DNA from: CALZJC01 sp041574955
GTDB lineage: Bacteria; Acidobacteriota; Thermoanaerobaculia; Multivoradales; JAHEKO01
NCBI GenBank assembly: GCA_041574955.1
Contig: JBFGNS010000215.1
Location: 1 to 5,940, forward strand
Length of the DNA: 5,940 nt
Direction of reading: 5' to 3'
A program made the translations under genes and the position numbers. Below the pieces are notes generated by a model. The model did no database searches. It was not told the DNA's origin and saw nothing but the letters and a program-made list of their open reading frames with translations. Within the stretch, counting starts at the first letter, position 1. Each line of letters starts with the position of its first letter. This document shows positions 1 to 5,940 of this stretch, one piece after another.

Positions 1-1
1 C

Positions 2-520
2 GTGTCGCTGGCGGAGCGCGCCGAAGGGGCCAACCGCTCGGGCGGCGACATCTTCGTGTCGATCCACGTCAACTGGTTCGAGAACCGGCGCGCGCGGGGC
101 GTCGAGACCTACTACCTGGGGCCGACCGACGACCCCTACCTGAGCGATCTGGCGGCCGAGGAGAACCGGGACGGCGGCGTGCCGCTGGCCGAGTTCCGCG
201 ACATGCTCGAGCGGGTCTACGCCGACATCCGACAGGACGAGTCGCGGCAGCTGGCGGTGGCCATCCAGCAGTCGCTCTACCGCTCGCTGCGCTCGGTCAA
301 CCCGGCGATCCAGAACCGCGGCGTCAAGACCGCGCCGTTCGGCGTGCTGGTGCGCACCGAGATGCCGGCGATCCTGGCCGAGGTATCCTGCCTGTCCAAC
401 GAGGCCGAGGCGCGCCGCCTGGTGCAGCCGGCCTACCGCGAGTACATCGCAGAGGCGCTGTTCGAAGGCGTCCTCACCTACGCCCGCGGTTTGAACGCCG
501 GCGAGTCCAAGAGGAGCTGA
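2..520 (+). CDS. N-acetylmuramoyl-L-alanine amidase (Amidase_3 family), 5'-truncated by the window edge
   Basis: This is the C-terminal 172 or so codons of a zinc-dependent amidase that cuts the bond between N-acetylmuramic acid and the stem peptide of peptidoglycan, acting in the periplasm. The frame is already open at base 2, so the true start, any signal peptide and the first zinc ligands (the DPGHGG-type histidine and the following glutamate) lie upstream. What is visible: the family's 'ER…AN' helix at residues 5–11 and the zinc-histidine motif FVSIHVN (His22). The C-terminal motif PAILAEVSCLSN carries the expected catalytic glutamate (Glu127). Between them, residues about 42–100 form a charged, probably helical insertion, as in Gram-negative AmiA/B/C-type enzymes, where a helix in this place blocks the active site until an activator binds. 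The gene ends one base before the actin-like gene, suggesting co-transcription. Family assignment is firm; the exact subtype (AmiC-like or sporulation CwlD-like) is not. Confidence 0.92.
   Translation: MSLAERAEGANRSGGDIFVSIHVNWFENRRARGVETYYLGPTDDPYLSDLAAEENRDGGVPLAEFRDMLERVYADIRQDESRQLAVAIQQSLYRSLRSVNPAIQNRGVKTAPFGVLVRTEMPAILAEVSCLSNEAEARRLVQPAYREYIAEALFEGVLTYARGLNAGESKRS
509..516 (+). promoter_or_regulatory. Ribosome binding site of the actin-like gene
   Basis: AAGAGGAG lies inside the last codons of the amidase gene, with five bases between it and the ATG at 522. It is a strong Shine-Dalgarno match. It fixes the start of the actin-like gene and fits translation from a shared mRNA with the amidase. 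Confidence 0.8.
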
Positions 521-521
521 C

Positions 522-1559
522 ATGAGCGAAAAGAAGGAAGAGGGCGGCGTCGACCGTGACCTCGAGGTGGGGGTGGATCTCGGTACGTCGCGCAGCTCCA
601 TCTCCGCCTCGACCGGCGAGCGGCACATGATCCAGAGCTACGTCGGCTGGCCGGCCGACATGGTGGCCCGCAAGGTGCTGCAGCGCGACGTGCTGATCGG
701 CGAGGAGGCGCTCGAGAACCGCATCATGCTCGACCTGCACCGCCCGCTCGAGCGCGGGCTGATCAAGGAGGGCTCGGAGAAGGACGCCCAGGCGGTGCGC
801 GAGCTGCTCAACCACCTGCTCAAGCTGGTGCGCAAGAAGGGCCACCAGCGGGTGCGGGCGGTGGTCGGCGTGCCGGCCGAGGCGCTCAGGGTCAACCGCC
901 AGCAGCTGCGCAGCGCGATGGAGGGGCTGGTCGACCAGCTGATGATCGTCTCCGAGCCGTTCGCCGTGGCCTACGGCCTCGAGGCGCTGCTCCACGCGCT
1001 GGTGATCGACATCGGCGCCGGCACCACGGACTTCTGCGTCATGAACGGCCGCTACCCGACCGAGGAGGACCAGCGCACCCTGACCACCGCCGGCGACTCG
1101 GTCGACGACCAGCTCAACCAGCTGGTGGCGGCGCGCTATCCCGAGGCCAACTTCTCGATGCACATGGTGCGCGAGTGGAAGGAGGCGCACAGCTTCGTCG
1201 GCGAGCCCAACGAGAAGGTGGTCGTCGAGGCGCCGGTCAAGGGGGTGCCCACCAAGCTCGACATCACCCAGGAGCTGCGCCAGGCGTGCGAGAGCCTGCT
1301 GCCGCCGGTGGCCGAGACGATGCTCGACCTGATCTCGCGGGTGCAGCCCGAGTACCAGGCCAAGGTGCGCGCCAACGTCATCCTGTCCGGCGGCAGCGGC
1401 CTGATCCGCGGCCTGGGCGCCGCGCTCCAGGAGTCGCTCAAGGAGATCGGCGGCGGCCAGGTGCGGGTGGTCAAGGATCCGATCTACGTCGGCTCCGACG
1501 GCGGGCTGGCGCTGGCCACCGACGCGCCGGACTCCGACTGGGACCGCCTGTCGGCCTAG
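522..1559 (+). CDS. mamK: MamK-like bacterial actin (filament-forming ATPase)
   Basis: A complete 345-residue actin-fold ATPase, the normal size for MamK and MreB. Nucleotide-binding motifs appear in order: phosphate-1 DLGTS (19–23), connect-1 VVGVPA (114–119), SEPF with Glu145, phosphate-2 DIGAGTTDF (163–171), adenosine motif ILSGGSGLIRGL (287–298) and a degenerate connect-2 GSDGG (324–328). Compared from memory with Magnetospirillum MamK, it shares the pattern VGxP near residue 41, LDL/PL near 70–76, DIGAGTTD where MreB has DIGGGTTE, EDQ-TLT-AG (182–191), SFVG (224–227) and QPEYQA (275–280). Glu145 and Asp163 correspond to MamK residues reported as needed for ATPase activity and filament turnover (Glu143 and Asp161). 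The N-terminus is short, acidic and hydrophilic, without the membrane-binding amphipathic helix of MreB, so a soluble cytoplasmic filament is expected. The known role of MamK is to align magnetosomes; no magnetosome gene is visible here, so the cargo is unknown. It follows an amidase gene by one base. The actin family is certain; the MamK-like subgroup is likely. Confidence 0.85.
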   Translation: MSEKKEEGGVDRDLEVGVDLGTSRSSISASTGERHMIQSYVGWPADMVARKVLQRDVLIGEEALENRIMLDLHRPLERGLIKEGSEKDAQAVRELLNHLLKLVRKKGHQRVRAVVGVPAEALRVNRQQLRSAMEGLVDQLMIVSEPFAVAYGLEALLHALVIDIGAGTTDFCVMNGRYPTEEDQRTLTTAGDSVDDQLNQLVAARYPEANFSMHMVREWKEAHSFVGEPNEKVVVEAPVKGVPTKLDITQELRQACESLLPPVAETMLDLISRVQPEYQAKVRANVILSGGSGLIRGLGAALQESLKEIGGGQVRVVKDPIYVGSDGGLALATDAPDSDWDRLSA

Positions 1560-1569
1560 CCTGTCGGCC
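1547..1569. repeat. Short 13-bp-period tandem repeat spanning the convergent stop codons
   Basis: CCTGTCGGCC occurs at 1547–1556 and again at 1560–1569, separated only by TAG (the actin gene's stop). This amounts to a 13-base unit repeated about 1.8 times. It encodes the last residues of the actin protein on one strand and the last residues and stop of the kinase on the other. A slippage duplication is a simple explanation; chance is possible in such GC-rich sequence. Confidence 0.6.
1556..1559. other. Shared palindromic stop codons (CTAG) of convergent genes
   Basis: The + strand gene stops with TAG at 1557–1559, and the - strand kinase stops with TAG read from 1558 to 1556, so the two coding regions overlap by four bases in CTAG. 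There is no intergenic space for a conventional terminator. I found no GC-rich hairpin followed by a T run on either strand, so transcripts probably run into the opposite gene or end by Rho. Confidence 0.85.
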
Positions 1570-4015
1570 GCCGATCGGTGGCCTCCGCGGTGCCCCGCCG
1601 CGCGCCGGCGGCGTCGGGGATGCCGATGCGCCGCAGCAGGTCCGCGAACCGCGGGTCGGCGCGGATCGGATCGAACCGAGGGTGGATGGTCAGGTGCAGC
1701 AGCTGGGGCGTCCGCTGCTGGAACGCCTCGTCCAGCCAAAGGAAGGCGGCGTCGGCCTGCTCCGCAGCGGCGTAGTAGGCGGCGACCCAGAACGGGTTGA
1801 CCGGACTGGATTCGGCGGCCGCGGCCAGCCCCTCGGCGCGGGCCAGCATGCCACCTCGGGGACCGCCCTCGGCGTAGCCGCGAGCCAGCTCCTGGAGGGC
1901 GGCATCGTTGGCGCCGGAGGCTTCGCGCCACTCGGTCAGCGCCTCCTCGTGTCGTCCCAGCTGCCAGAGGGCCAGACCGACTGAGTCTCGGATCTCGGGG
2001 GTCTCGACGCCGAGCCGCACGGCCTCTCGGCCCTCCTGGATTGCTTCCTGGTACCGACCACAGTAGGTCAGATGACCCACAAGGAAGGCGTTCGCCCAAC
2101 CGCCCATCGGGTCGTACCGCCGGCCGAGCCGCACCTGGTCCACCGACCCGTTGCAGTCACCCACGACCGCCAGGTAGTCGGCATAGGCATGTAGGGCCAT
2201 TGCGTCGGTGGGGTCGAGCTCGATCGCCAGCTCGAGCTCGCGCCGCGCCGTCGGCCAGTCCCAGTCGAAGAACAGGGCGATGTAGCCGAGGGTTGAATGG
2301 GCCGGCGCCTGGCTCTCGTCGAGCTCGATAGCCCGGCGGGCCGCTGCTCGGGCCTTGGGGATCATCTCGGCGGCGGGTGCCAGGTTGAAGAAACCATGGA
2401 CCAGATAGCTTCCCGCGAGTCCCGCCCAGCCGGCGGCGAAGTCGGCATCGCGCTCGACCGCCTGCCGGTGGAATCCGAGAGCCTCCCGGAAGCCGTCCAC
2501 GCCGCCCTGGTTGAAGTAGTGCTGGCCCCTCCAGTAGAGCTCTTGCGCCTGCGGATCCACGGTTTGCGTCGTGGTGAGACGCAGGCGCTGGCCCGGTGTC
2601 ACGGTGACCTCGATCTCCCGCGCGATCGCCTGCGCCACTTCGCTGAGCAGGGCGAGGACGTCTTCGAGCTCCCGGTCGTAGCTGTCAGCCCAGAGGTGCT
2701 CGTCGGCCTGGCCGTCGATGAGCTGGGCGGTGATCCGCACCTGGCCGTCGGCGCGCAGCACCGAGCCTTCGATCAGGGCGTCCACCGCCAGCTCGCGAGC
2801 GATCTCCGGCAGCGACTTCGTCGAGTCGCGGTAGCGCATCGCCGAGGTCCGCGAGATCACCCGCAGGTTGCCGATCTTCGACAGATCGGTGATCAGCGCC
2901 TCGTGCATCCCGTCGACGAAGTAGTCCTGGTCCGGGTCTCCCATCAGGTTGTCGAACGGCAGCACCGCCAGGGAACGGATGGTGCCCCCGGCGCCGGCCA
3001 CCGGGGAGTTGGAGCCCCGCCCGCCAACCTCGAAGGCGATCCAGGCGACCGCCAGCGCTGCCGCCAACGCCGCGGCGGCGATTCCCCAGCGCCTTCTCCC
3101 GGCAGCGCCCGTGGCTGCCGCGCGTGGCGCGTGCGCTGCGAGCACGCTCCGGGTCTCGAGCTCCCTCGCGAGGTCGACCAGCTCGCTGCAGACCTCCCGG
3201 GCGGAGGGGTAGCGACGCGCGGGGTCCTTTTCGAGACAGCGTCGGATGATCCGCGCGAGGTGATGGGGCAGCTCGTCGCGCACCTCATCGACCGGCGGCG
3301 GAGAGTCGCGCAGGATGGCCGACAGAACCTCGGGCGTGCTCTCGGCTTCGAACGGCCGCTTGCCGACCGCCAGCTCGTAGAGCACGACTCCCAGGGCGAA
3401 GACGTCCGAGCGCTGATCCGCCGCCTCTCCCCGCACCTGCTCCGGCGCCATGTAGCCGACCGTGCCGACGACGACGCCCGCATCCGATTCCAGGGTGGCC
3501 GTTCGCGCCCCGGCGAGGCTCCAACGCTCGTCGGTCGGCGCCACGAGCTTTGCGAGTCCGAAGTCCAGCACCTTGAGCCGGCCGTCGCGGTTCAGCATGA
3601 CGTTGCCCGGCTTGAGGTCGCGATGGACGATGCCGCGCCCATGCGCTGCCGCGACAGCATCGGTCAGGGGGACGGCGGTGGCAAAGAACCGCTCGAGGTC
3701 CAGTCCCCCTTTCGGAATCCACTCCGACAGGGTCTTCCCGTCGACGTACTCCATGGTCAAGAAGCGGACCCCGGCCGCCGCCTCGATGCTGAACAGCGTC
3801 ACGATGTTCGGGTGATCGAGAGCTGCGATCGCCCGGGCCTCGCGCTCGAAGCGCTCCAGGCACTCGGGGTCGGCGACCTCGAGCAGCAGGACCTTCAGCG
3901 CCACCGTGCGATCGAGCCGCGCGTCGTAGGCGGCGAAAACCTCACCCATGCCGCCTCGGCCCAGGTGCGCGTCGATGCGGTAGCTGCCGAGGACCTGTCC
4001 TACCGTTACTCCCAC
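1556..4015 (-). CDS. Transmembrane serine/threonine protein kinase with TolB-N-like and TPR domains
   Basis: An 819-residue PknB-type (Hanks-type) receptor kinase that phosphorylates Ser/Thr on target proteins. Domains in order, numbered from the GTG start: kinase domain about 12–280, with glycine loop GRGGMGEV (19–26), ATP lysine in VALKVL (Lys41), catalytic loop HRDLKPGN (131–138, Asp133), DFG (151–153) and APE (190–192). An arginine-rich stretch (307–309) is followed by one hydrophobic helix, about 311–329. A TolB amino-terminal-like domain covers about 347–450 (AVLPFDN, DYFVDGM, RVISRTS, IEGSVLR). TPR-like helical repeats run from about 490 to 700, and the protein ends with the family's HPRFDPIRADPRF motif. 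All catalytic residues are present, so it should be active. The positive-inside rule puts the kinase in the cytoplasm and the TolB/TPR part outside, as a likely sensor. The start is uncertain: GTG at 4015 has GGGGAGGGG just upstream and gives the usual short lead-in; ATG at 4069 would add 18 residues but overlaps the candidate promoter. Its third codon positions are less strictly G/C than its neighbours'. Confidence 0.93.
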   Translation of the reverse strand: MGVTVGQVLGSYRIDAHLGRGGMGEVFAAYDARLDRTVALKVLLLEVADPECLERFEREARAIAALDHPNIVTLFSIEAAAGVRFLTMEYVDGKTLSEWIPKGGLDLERFFATAVPLTDAVAAAHGRGIVHRDLKPGNVMLNRDGRLKVLDFGLAKLVAPTDERWSLAGARTATLESDAGVVVGTVGYMAPEQVRGEAADQRSDVFALGVVLYELAVGKRPFEAESTPEVLSAILRDSPPPVDEVRDELPHHLARIIRRCLEKDPARRYPSAREVCSELVDLARELETRSVLAAHAPRAAATGAAGRRRWGIAAAALAAALAVAWIAFEVGGRGSNSPVAGAGGTIRSLAVLPFDNLMGDPDQDYFVDGMHEALITDLSKIGNLRVISRTSAMRYRDSTKSLPEIARELAVDALIEGSVLRADGQVRITAQLIDGQADEHLWADSYDRELEDVLALLSEVAQAIAREIEVTVTPGQRLRLTTTQTVDPQAQELYWRGQHYFNQGGVDGFREALGFHRQAVERDADFAAGWAGLAGSYLVHGFFNLAPAAEMIPKARAAARRAIELDESQAPAHSTLGYIALFFDWDWPTARRELELAIELDPTDAMALHAYADYLAVVGDCNGSVDQVRLGRRYDPMGGWANAFLVGHLTYCGRYQEAIQEGREAVRLGVETPEIRDSVGLALWQLGRHEEALTEWREASGANDAALQELARGYAEGGPRGGMLARAEGLAAAAESSPVNPFWVAAYYAAAEQADAAFLWLDEAFQQRTPQLLHLTIHPRFDPIRADPRFADLLRRIGIPDAAGARRGTAEATDRRPTG

Positions 4016-4017
4016 GA

Positions 4018-4026
4018 CCCCTCCCC
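4018..4026 (-). promoter_or_regulatory. Ribosome binding site favouring the GTG start of the kinase
   Basis: Read on the - strand, GGGGAGGGG precedes the GTG at 4015. The core GGAGG (4024–4020) is four bases from the start codon, slightly close but usable. The competing ATG at 4069 has only AGGGG eight bases upstream. Confidence 0.5.
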
Positions 4027-4070
4027 GAGACCGTGCGGCTGCAGCCCCGTCAATCCGCAAGCAGGCCATC

Positions 4071-4099
4071 AGAATAGCCCCTGGCGTTCTCCCACGCAA
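4071..4099 (-). promoter_or_regulatory. Candidate sigma70-type promoter for the kinase
   Basis: On the - strand, TTGCGT (4099–4094) and TATTCT (4076–4071) are separated by exactly 17 bases. They match the -35 consensus at 3 of 6 positions and the -10 at 4 of 6. Transcription would begin near 4064, downstream of the ATG at 4069 and about 50 bases before the GTG at 4015, which supports the GTG as start. The match is modest and could be chance. Confidence 0.35.
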
Positions 4100-4122
4100 G
4101 GAGCAGCGACCTGCCGGAGCGG

Positions 4123-4140
4123 GCTCGTGAAGCCGCGAGC
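4123..4140. repeat. Small inverted repeat (hairpin) in the divergent intergenic region
   Basis: GCTCG (4123–4127) pairs with CGAGC (4136–4140). Including a G·T pair and a G–C pair, the stem is seven pairs with the loop AAGC. It lies between the kinase promoter candidate and the ligA start, so it could be an operator or an RNA hairpin in a ligA leader. Stems of this size are common by chance at this GC content. Confidence 0.3.
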
Positions 4141-4153
4141 GCGGCCGATCCTC

Positions 4154-4162
4154 TGCTAGATT
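4154..4162 (+). promoter_or_regulatory. Possible extended -10 element for ligA
   Basis: TGCTAGATT is an extended -10 arrangement (TG, one base, then TAGATT, which matches TATAAT at 4 of 6). It sits in the only A/T-richer patch before ligA. No -35 is recognisable at the right distance. A start about seven bases downstream would leave an untranslated leader of only some five bases. Confidence 0.25.
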
Positions 4163-4174
4163 TCCGGCGTCCGC

Positions 4175-5940
4175 ATGAAGCGAACTGAAGCCGAGCGATG
4201 GATCGGAAAGTTGCGCGACCAGCTGCGCAGACACGAGCACCTGTACTACGTGCTCGACCGGCCGGAGATCTCGGACGAGGCTTACGACGAGCTGTTCCGG
4301 GAGCTCCAGGCGCTCGAGGAGGCGCACCCGGAGCTGGTGGCTCCGGACTCGCCGACCCAGCGCGTCGGCGGCACGCCGCTCGACTCGCTGGCCACGGTCG
4401 AGCACGCCGCGCCGATGCTCAGCCTCGACTCGGGCGCCGAGCTGGCGGACGTCGAGCGGTTCGACGAGCGGCTGAGGAAGCTCCTGGGCGACGATCTGGT
4501 GTACACCTTGGAGCCCAAGCTCGACGGCGCCTCGGTCGAGCTGGTCTACGAGGACGGCCTGCTGACCCGCGCCGCCACCCGCGGCGACGGCCGGCGCGGC
4601 GAGGAGATCACCGCCAACGTGCGCACCATCCCGGCGGTGCCGCTGCGGTTGGACGGCGAGCCGCCGCCGTTCGTGGCGCTGCGTGGCGAGGTCATCATGC
4701 AGCTCGACCAGTTCGAGCGGCTCAACGAGCGGCTGATGGAGCAGGGGCGCGAGCCGTTCGCCAACCCGCGCAACGCGGCGGCCGGCGCGCTGCGCCAGCT
4801 CGACCCGCGGCTCACCGCCGAGCGGCCGCTCGACATCTACGTCTACGACGTGCTGGCGACCGACGGCGCGCCGCCGGCGTGGAGCACGCAGTGGGAGGTG
4901 TTCGAGGCGCTGCGTGGCTGGGGGCTCAAGGTCAACCCGCTGTCGCGGCGGGGGCACGGGGTGGGCGAGGTCGAGGCCTACCACCGCGAGCTGCTCGAGC
5001 GCCGCGACGACCTGGGCTACGAGATGGACGGCGTGGTCATCAAGCTCGACGAGCTGGCGGCACGCGACGAGCTGGGCGCGACCTCGCACCACCCGCGCTG
5101 GGCGTTCGCCTTCAAGTTCCCGCCGCGAAAGGAGGAGACCCGGATCCTCAAGATCGTCGGCAGCGTCGGGCGCACCGGGGTGGTGACGCCGGTGGCGCTG
5201 ATGCGGCCGGTCGAGCTGGGCGGGGTCACCGTCAGCCGCGCCACCCTGCACAACCGCGAGGAGGTGGCGAGGAAGGACGTGCGCCCCGGCGACAAGGTGC
5301 GGGTGCAGAGGGCCGGCGACGTCATCCCGCAGGTGGTCGAGCGGATCCCCGAGAAGGGGCGCCGCCGCAAGCCCAAGTTCAAGATGCCGAAGCGCTGCCC
5401 GTCGTGCCGCACGCCGCTGGTCGAGCGCGGCCCGTTCACCGTCTGCCCCAACAGCTTCGACTGCCCGGCGCAGCTCGTCGCTCGGCTCACCCACCTCGGC
5501 TCGCGCAACGCCCTCGACATCGCGGGCCTGGGCTTCGAGACCGCCCGGCTGCTGGTGGAGAAGGGGCTGGTGCGCCACCTGCCCGACCTGTTCGACCTCG
5601 AGGCCGAGCAGCTCGTCGAGCTCGAGGGCTTCGCCGAGAAGTCGGCCGGCGCGCTGGTCGAGGCGATCGCGAGCGCCAGCCGCTGCGAGCTCGACCGGCT
5701 GCTCTTCGGTCTCGGCATTCCCGAGGTGGGGGTGACGGTGGCGCGGGCGCTGGCGCGGCACTTCGGCTCGTTCGCCGCGGTGCGCGCGGCCGACGAGGAG
5801 GCGCTCCAGGAGGTCGCCGGCGTCGGCCCGCGGATGGCGGCCGAGATCACCGGCTTCTTCAGCGAGCCGGCCAACGCCGCGATCCTCGACGAGCTGCTCG
5901 ACGGCCGGGTCGAGCCGAGCGAGAGCGAGCCGGCGGCGGC
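4175..5940 (+). CDS. ligA: NAD-dependent DNA ligase LigA, 3'-truncated by the window edge
   Basis: LigA seals nicks in duplex DNA during replication and repair, using NAD+ to form an enzyme-AMP intermediate. 588 codons are present with no stop; full-length relatives have about 670 residues, so only the C-terminal BRCT domain is missing. Visible parts: NAD-binding domain Ia with LYYVLD and ISDEAYDEL (23–40); the adenylation motif KLDG with nucleophile Lys115, the same number as in E. coli; ATRGDG (134–139); RGE with Glu172; NPRNAAAGALRQLD (197–210); DGVVIK with Lys290; FAFKF with Lys314. The OB fold contains GSVGRTG (329–335) and the AGDVIPQV segment (380–387). A four-cysteine zinc finger is formed by Cys408, 411, 424 and 430, followed by helix-hairpin-helix repeats (about 440–560) such as GIPEVG and GVGPRMA. 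The ATG is the first usable start, because an in-frame TAG lies at 4157–4159. No Shine-Dalgarno precedes it. It is transcribed divergently from the kinase, with no evident functional tie. Confidence 0.97.
   Translation, partial: MKRTEAERWIGKLRDQLRRHEHLYYVLDRPEISDEAYDELFRELQALEEAHPELVAPDSPTQRVGGTPLDSLATVEHAAPMLSLDSGAELADVERFDERLRKLLGDDLVYTLEPKLDGASVELVYEDGLLTRAATRGDGRRGEEITANVRTIPAVPLRLDGEPPPFVALRGEVIMQLDQFERLNERLMEQGREPFANPRNAAAGALRQLDPRLTAERPLDIYVYDVLATDGAPPAWSTQWEVFEALRGWGLKVNPLSRRGHGVGEVEAYHRELLERRDDLGYEMDGVVIKLDELAARDELGATSHHPRWAFAFKFPPRKEETRILKIVGSVGRTGVVTPVALMRPVELGGVTVSRATLHNREEVARKDVRPGDKVRVQRAGDVIPQVVERIPEKGRRRKPKFKMPKRCPSCRTPLVERGPFTVCPNSFDCPAQLVARLTHLGSRNALDIAGLGFETARLLVEKGLVRHLPDLFDLEAEQLVELEGFAEKSAGALVEAIASASRCELDRLLFGLGIPEVGVTVARALARHFGSFAAVRAADEEALQEVAGVGPRMAAEITGFFSEPANAAILDELLDGRVEPSESEPAA

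Noticed and set aside
522..1559. Calling the actin MreB, ParM or FtsA
   Set aside because: It lacks the MreB N-terminal membrane helix and the MreB-type DIGGGTTE and IGGDRFD motifs, and the 1C/SHS2 region of FtsA is absent. The shared residue patterns point to MamK, though only a tree can settle it.
1175..1984. 269-codon + strand frame running past the end of the actin gene
   Set aside because: It is an out-of-frame Gly/Arg/Ala-rich translation overlapping the actin gene and the antisense of the kinase, with no ribosome binding site.
474..2099. 541-codon open frame on the - strand across the actin gene
   Set aside because: It is antisense to the actin gene and overlaps the kinase in another frame. 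Its translation is low-complexity and rich in Arg, Ala and His with no domain, as expected of a shadow frame in GC-rich DNA.
2297..4159. 620-codon open frame on the + strand inside the kinase gene
   Set aside because: It is antisense to a kinase with every catalytic motif intact. The predicted protein has no recognisable fold and contains runs typical of reverse-complemented G/C-biased codons.
4016..5761. Upstream extension of the kinase frame through the whole of ligA, giving about 1400 codons
   Set aside because: The extension is the antisense of ligA, whose motifs are fully conserved on the + strand. The kinase domain begins at its usual place just after 4015.
5017..5874. 285-codon - strand frame under ligA
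   Set aside because: It is a Ser/Arg-rich antisense shadow of ligA with no domain signature.
1..5940. Magnetosome island, CRISPR array, tRNA, insertion sequence or prophage
   Set aside because: No other mam or mms gene, regularly spaced repeats, tRNA-like cloverleaf, transposase or phage gene could be seen. The non-coding space is limited to the one-base gap at 521 and 4016–4174.

Overview
The window is very GC-rich (roughly 70% by eye). It carries four protein-coding genes in a dense bacterial arrangement: two on the + strand, then one long gene on the - strand, then one on the + strand. I see no RNA genes, insertion sequences, CRISPR arrays or long repeats. A fused kinase–TolB-like–TPR receptor protein, strong G/C-ending codon bias and a Gram-negative-looking cell-wall amidase suggest a Gram-negative soil or sediment lineage. 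Acidobacteriota is my best guess, with Gemmatimonadota or Myxococcota as alternatives. This placement is inference from gene style only.

Left part (1–1559): the C-terminal part of an N-acetylmuramoyl-L-alanine amidase of the Amidase_3 family is followed after one base by a complete actin-like ATPase. That protein resembles MamK, the magnetosome filament actin, much more than MreB. The pair looks like one transcription unit. Nothing else in the window belongs to a magnetosome island, so a MamK-type filament beside a peptidoglycan hydrolase is the most notable feature here.

Middle part (1556–4015, - strand): a complete transmembrane serine/threonine kinase of about 819 residues, with a cytoplasmic kinase domain, one membrane helix, a TolB-N-like domain and TPR repeats. 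It converges on the actin gene, and the two stop codons share the palindrome CTAG.

Right part (4016–5940): a 159-base divergent intergenic region holds a candidate kinase promoter and possible ligA leader signals. It is followed by ligA, the NAD-dependent DNA ligase, which is open to the window edge and lacks only its C-terminal BRCT region. The kinase and ligA have no obvious functional link to the amidase–actin pair; their proximity may be accidental.
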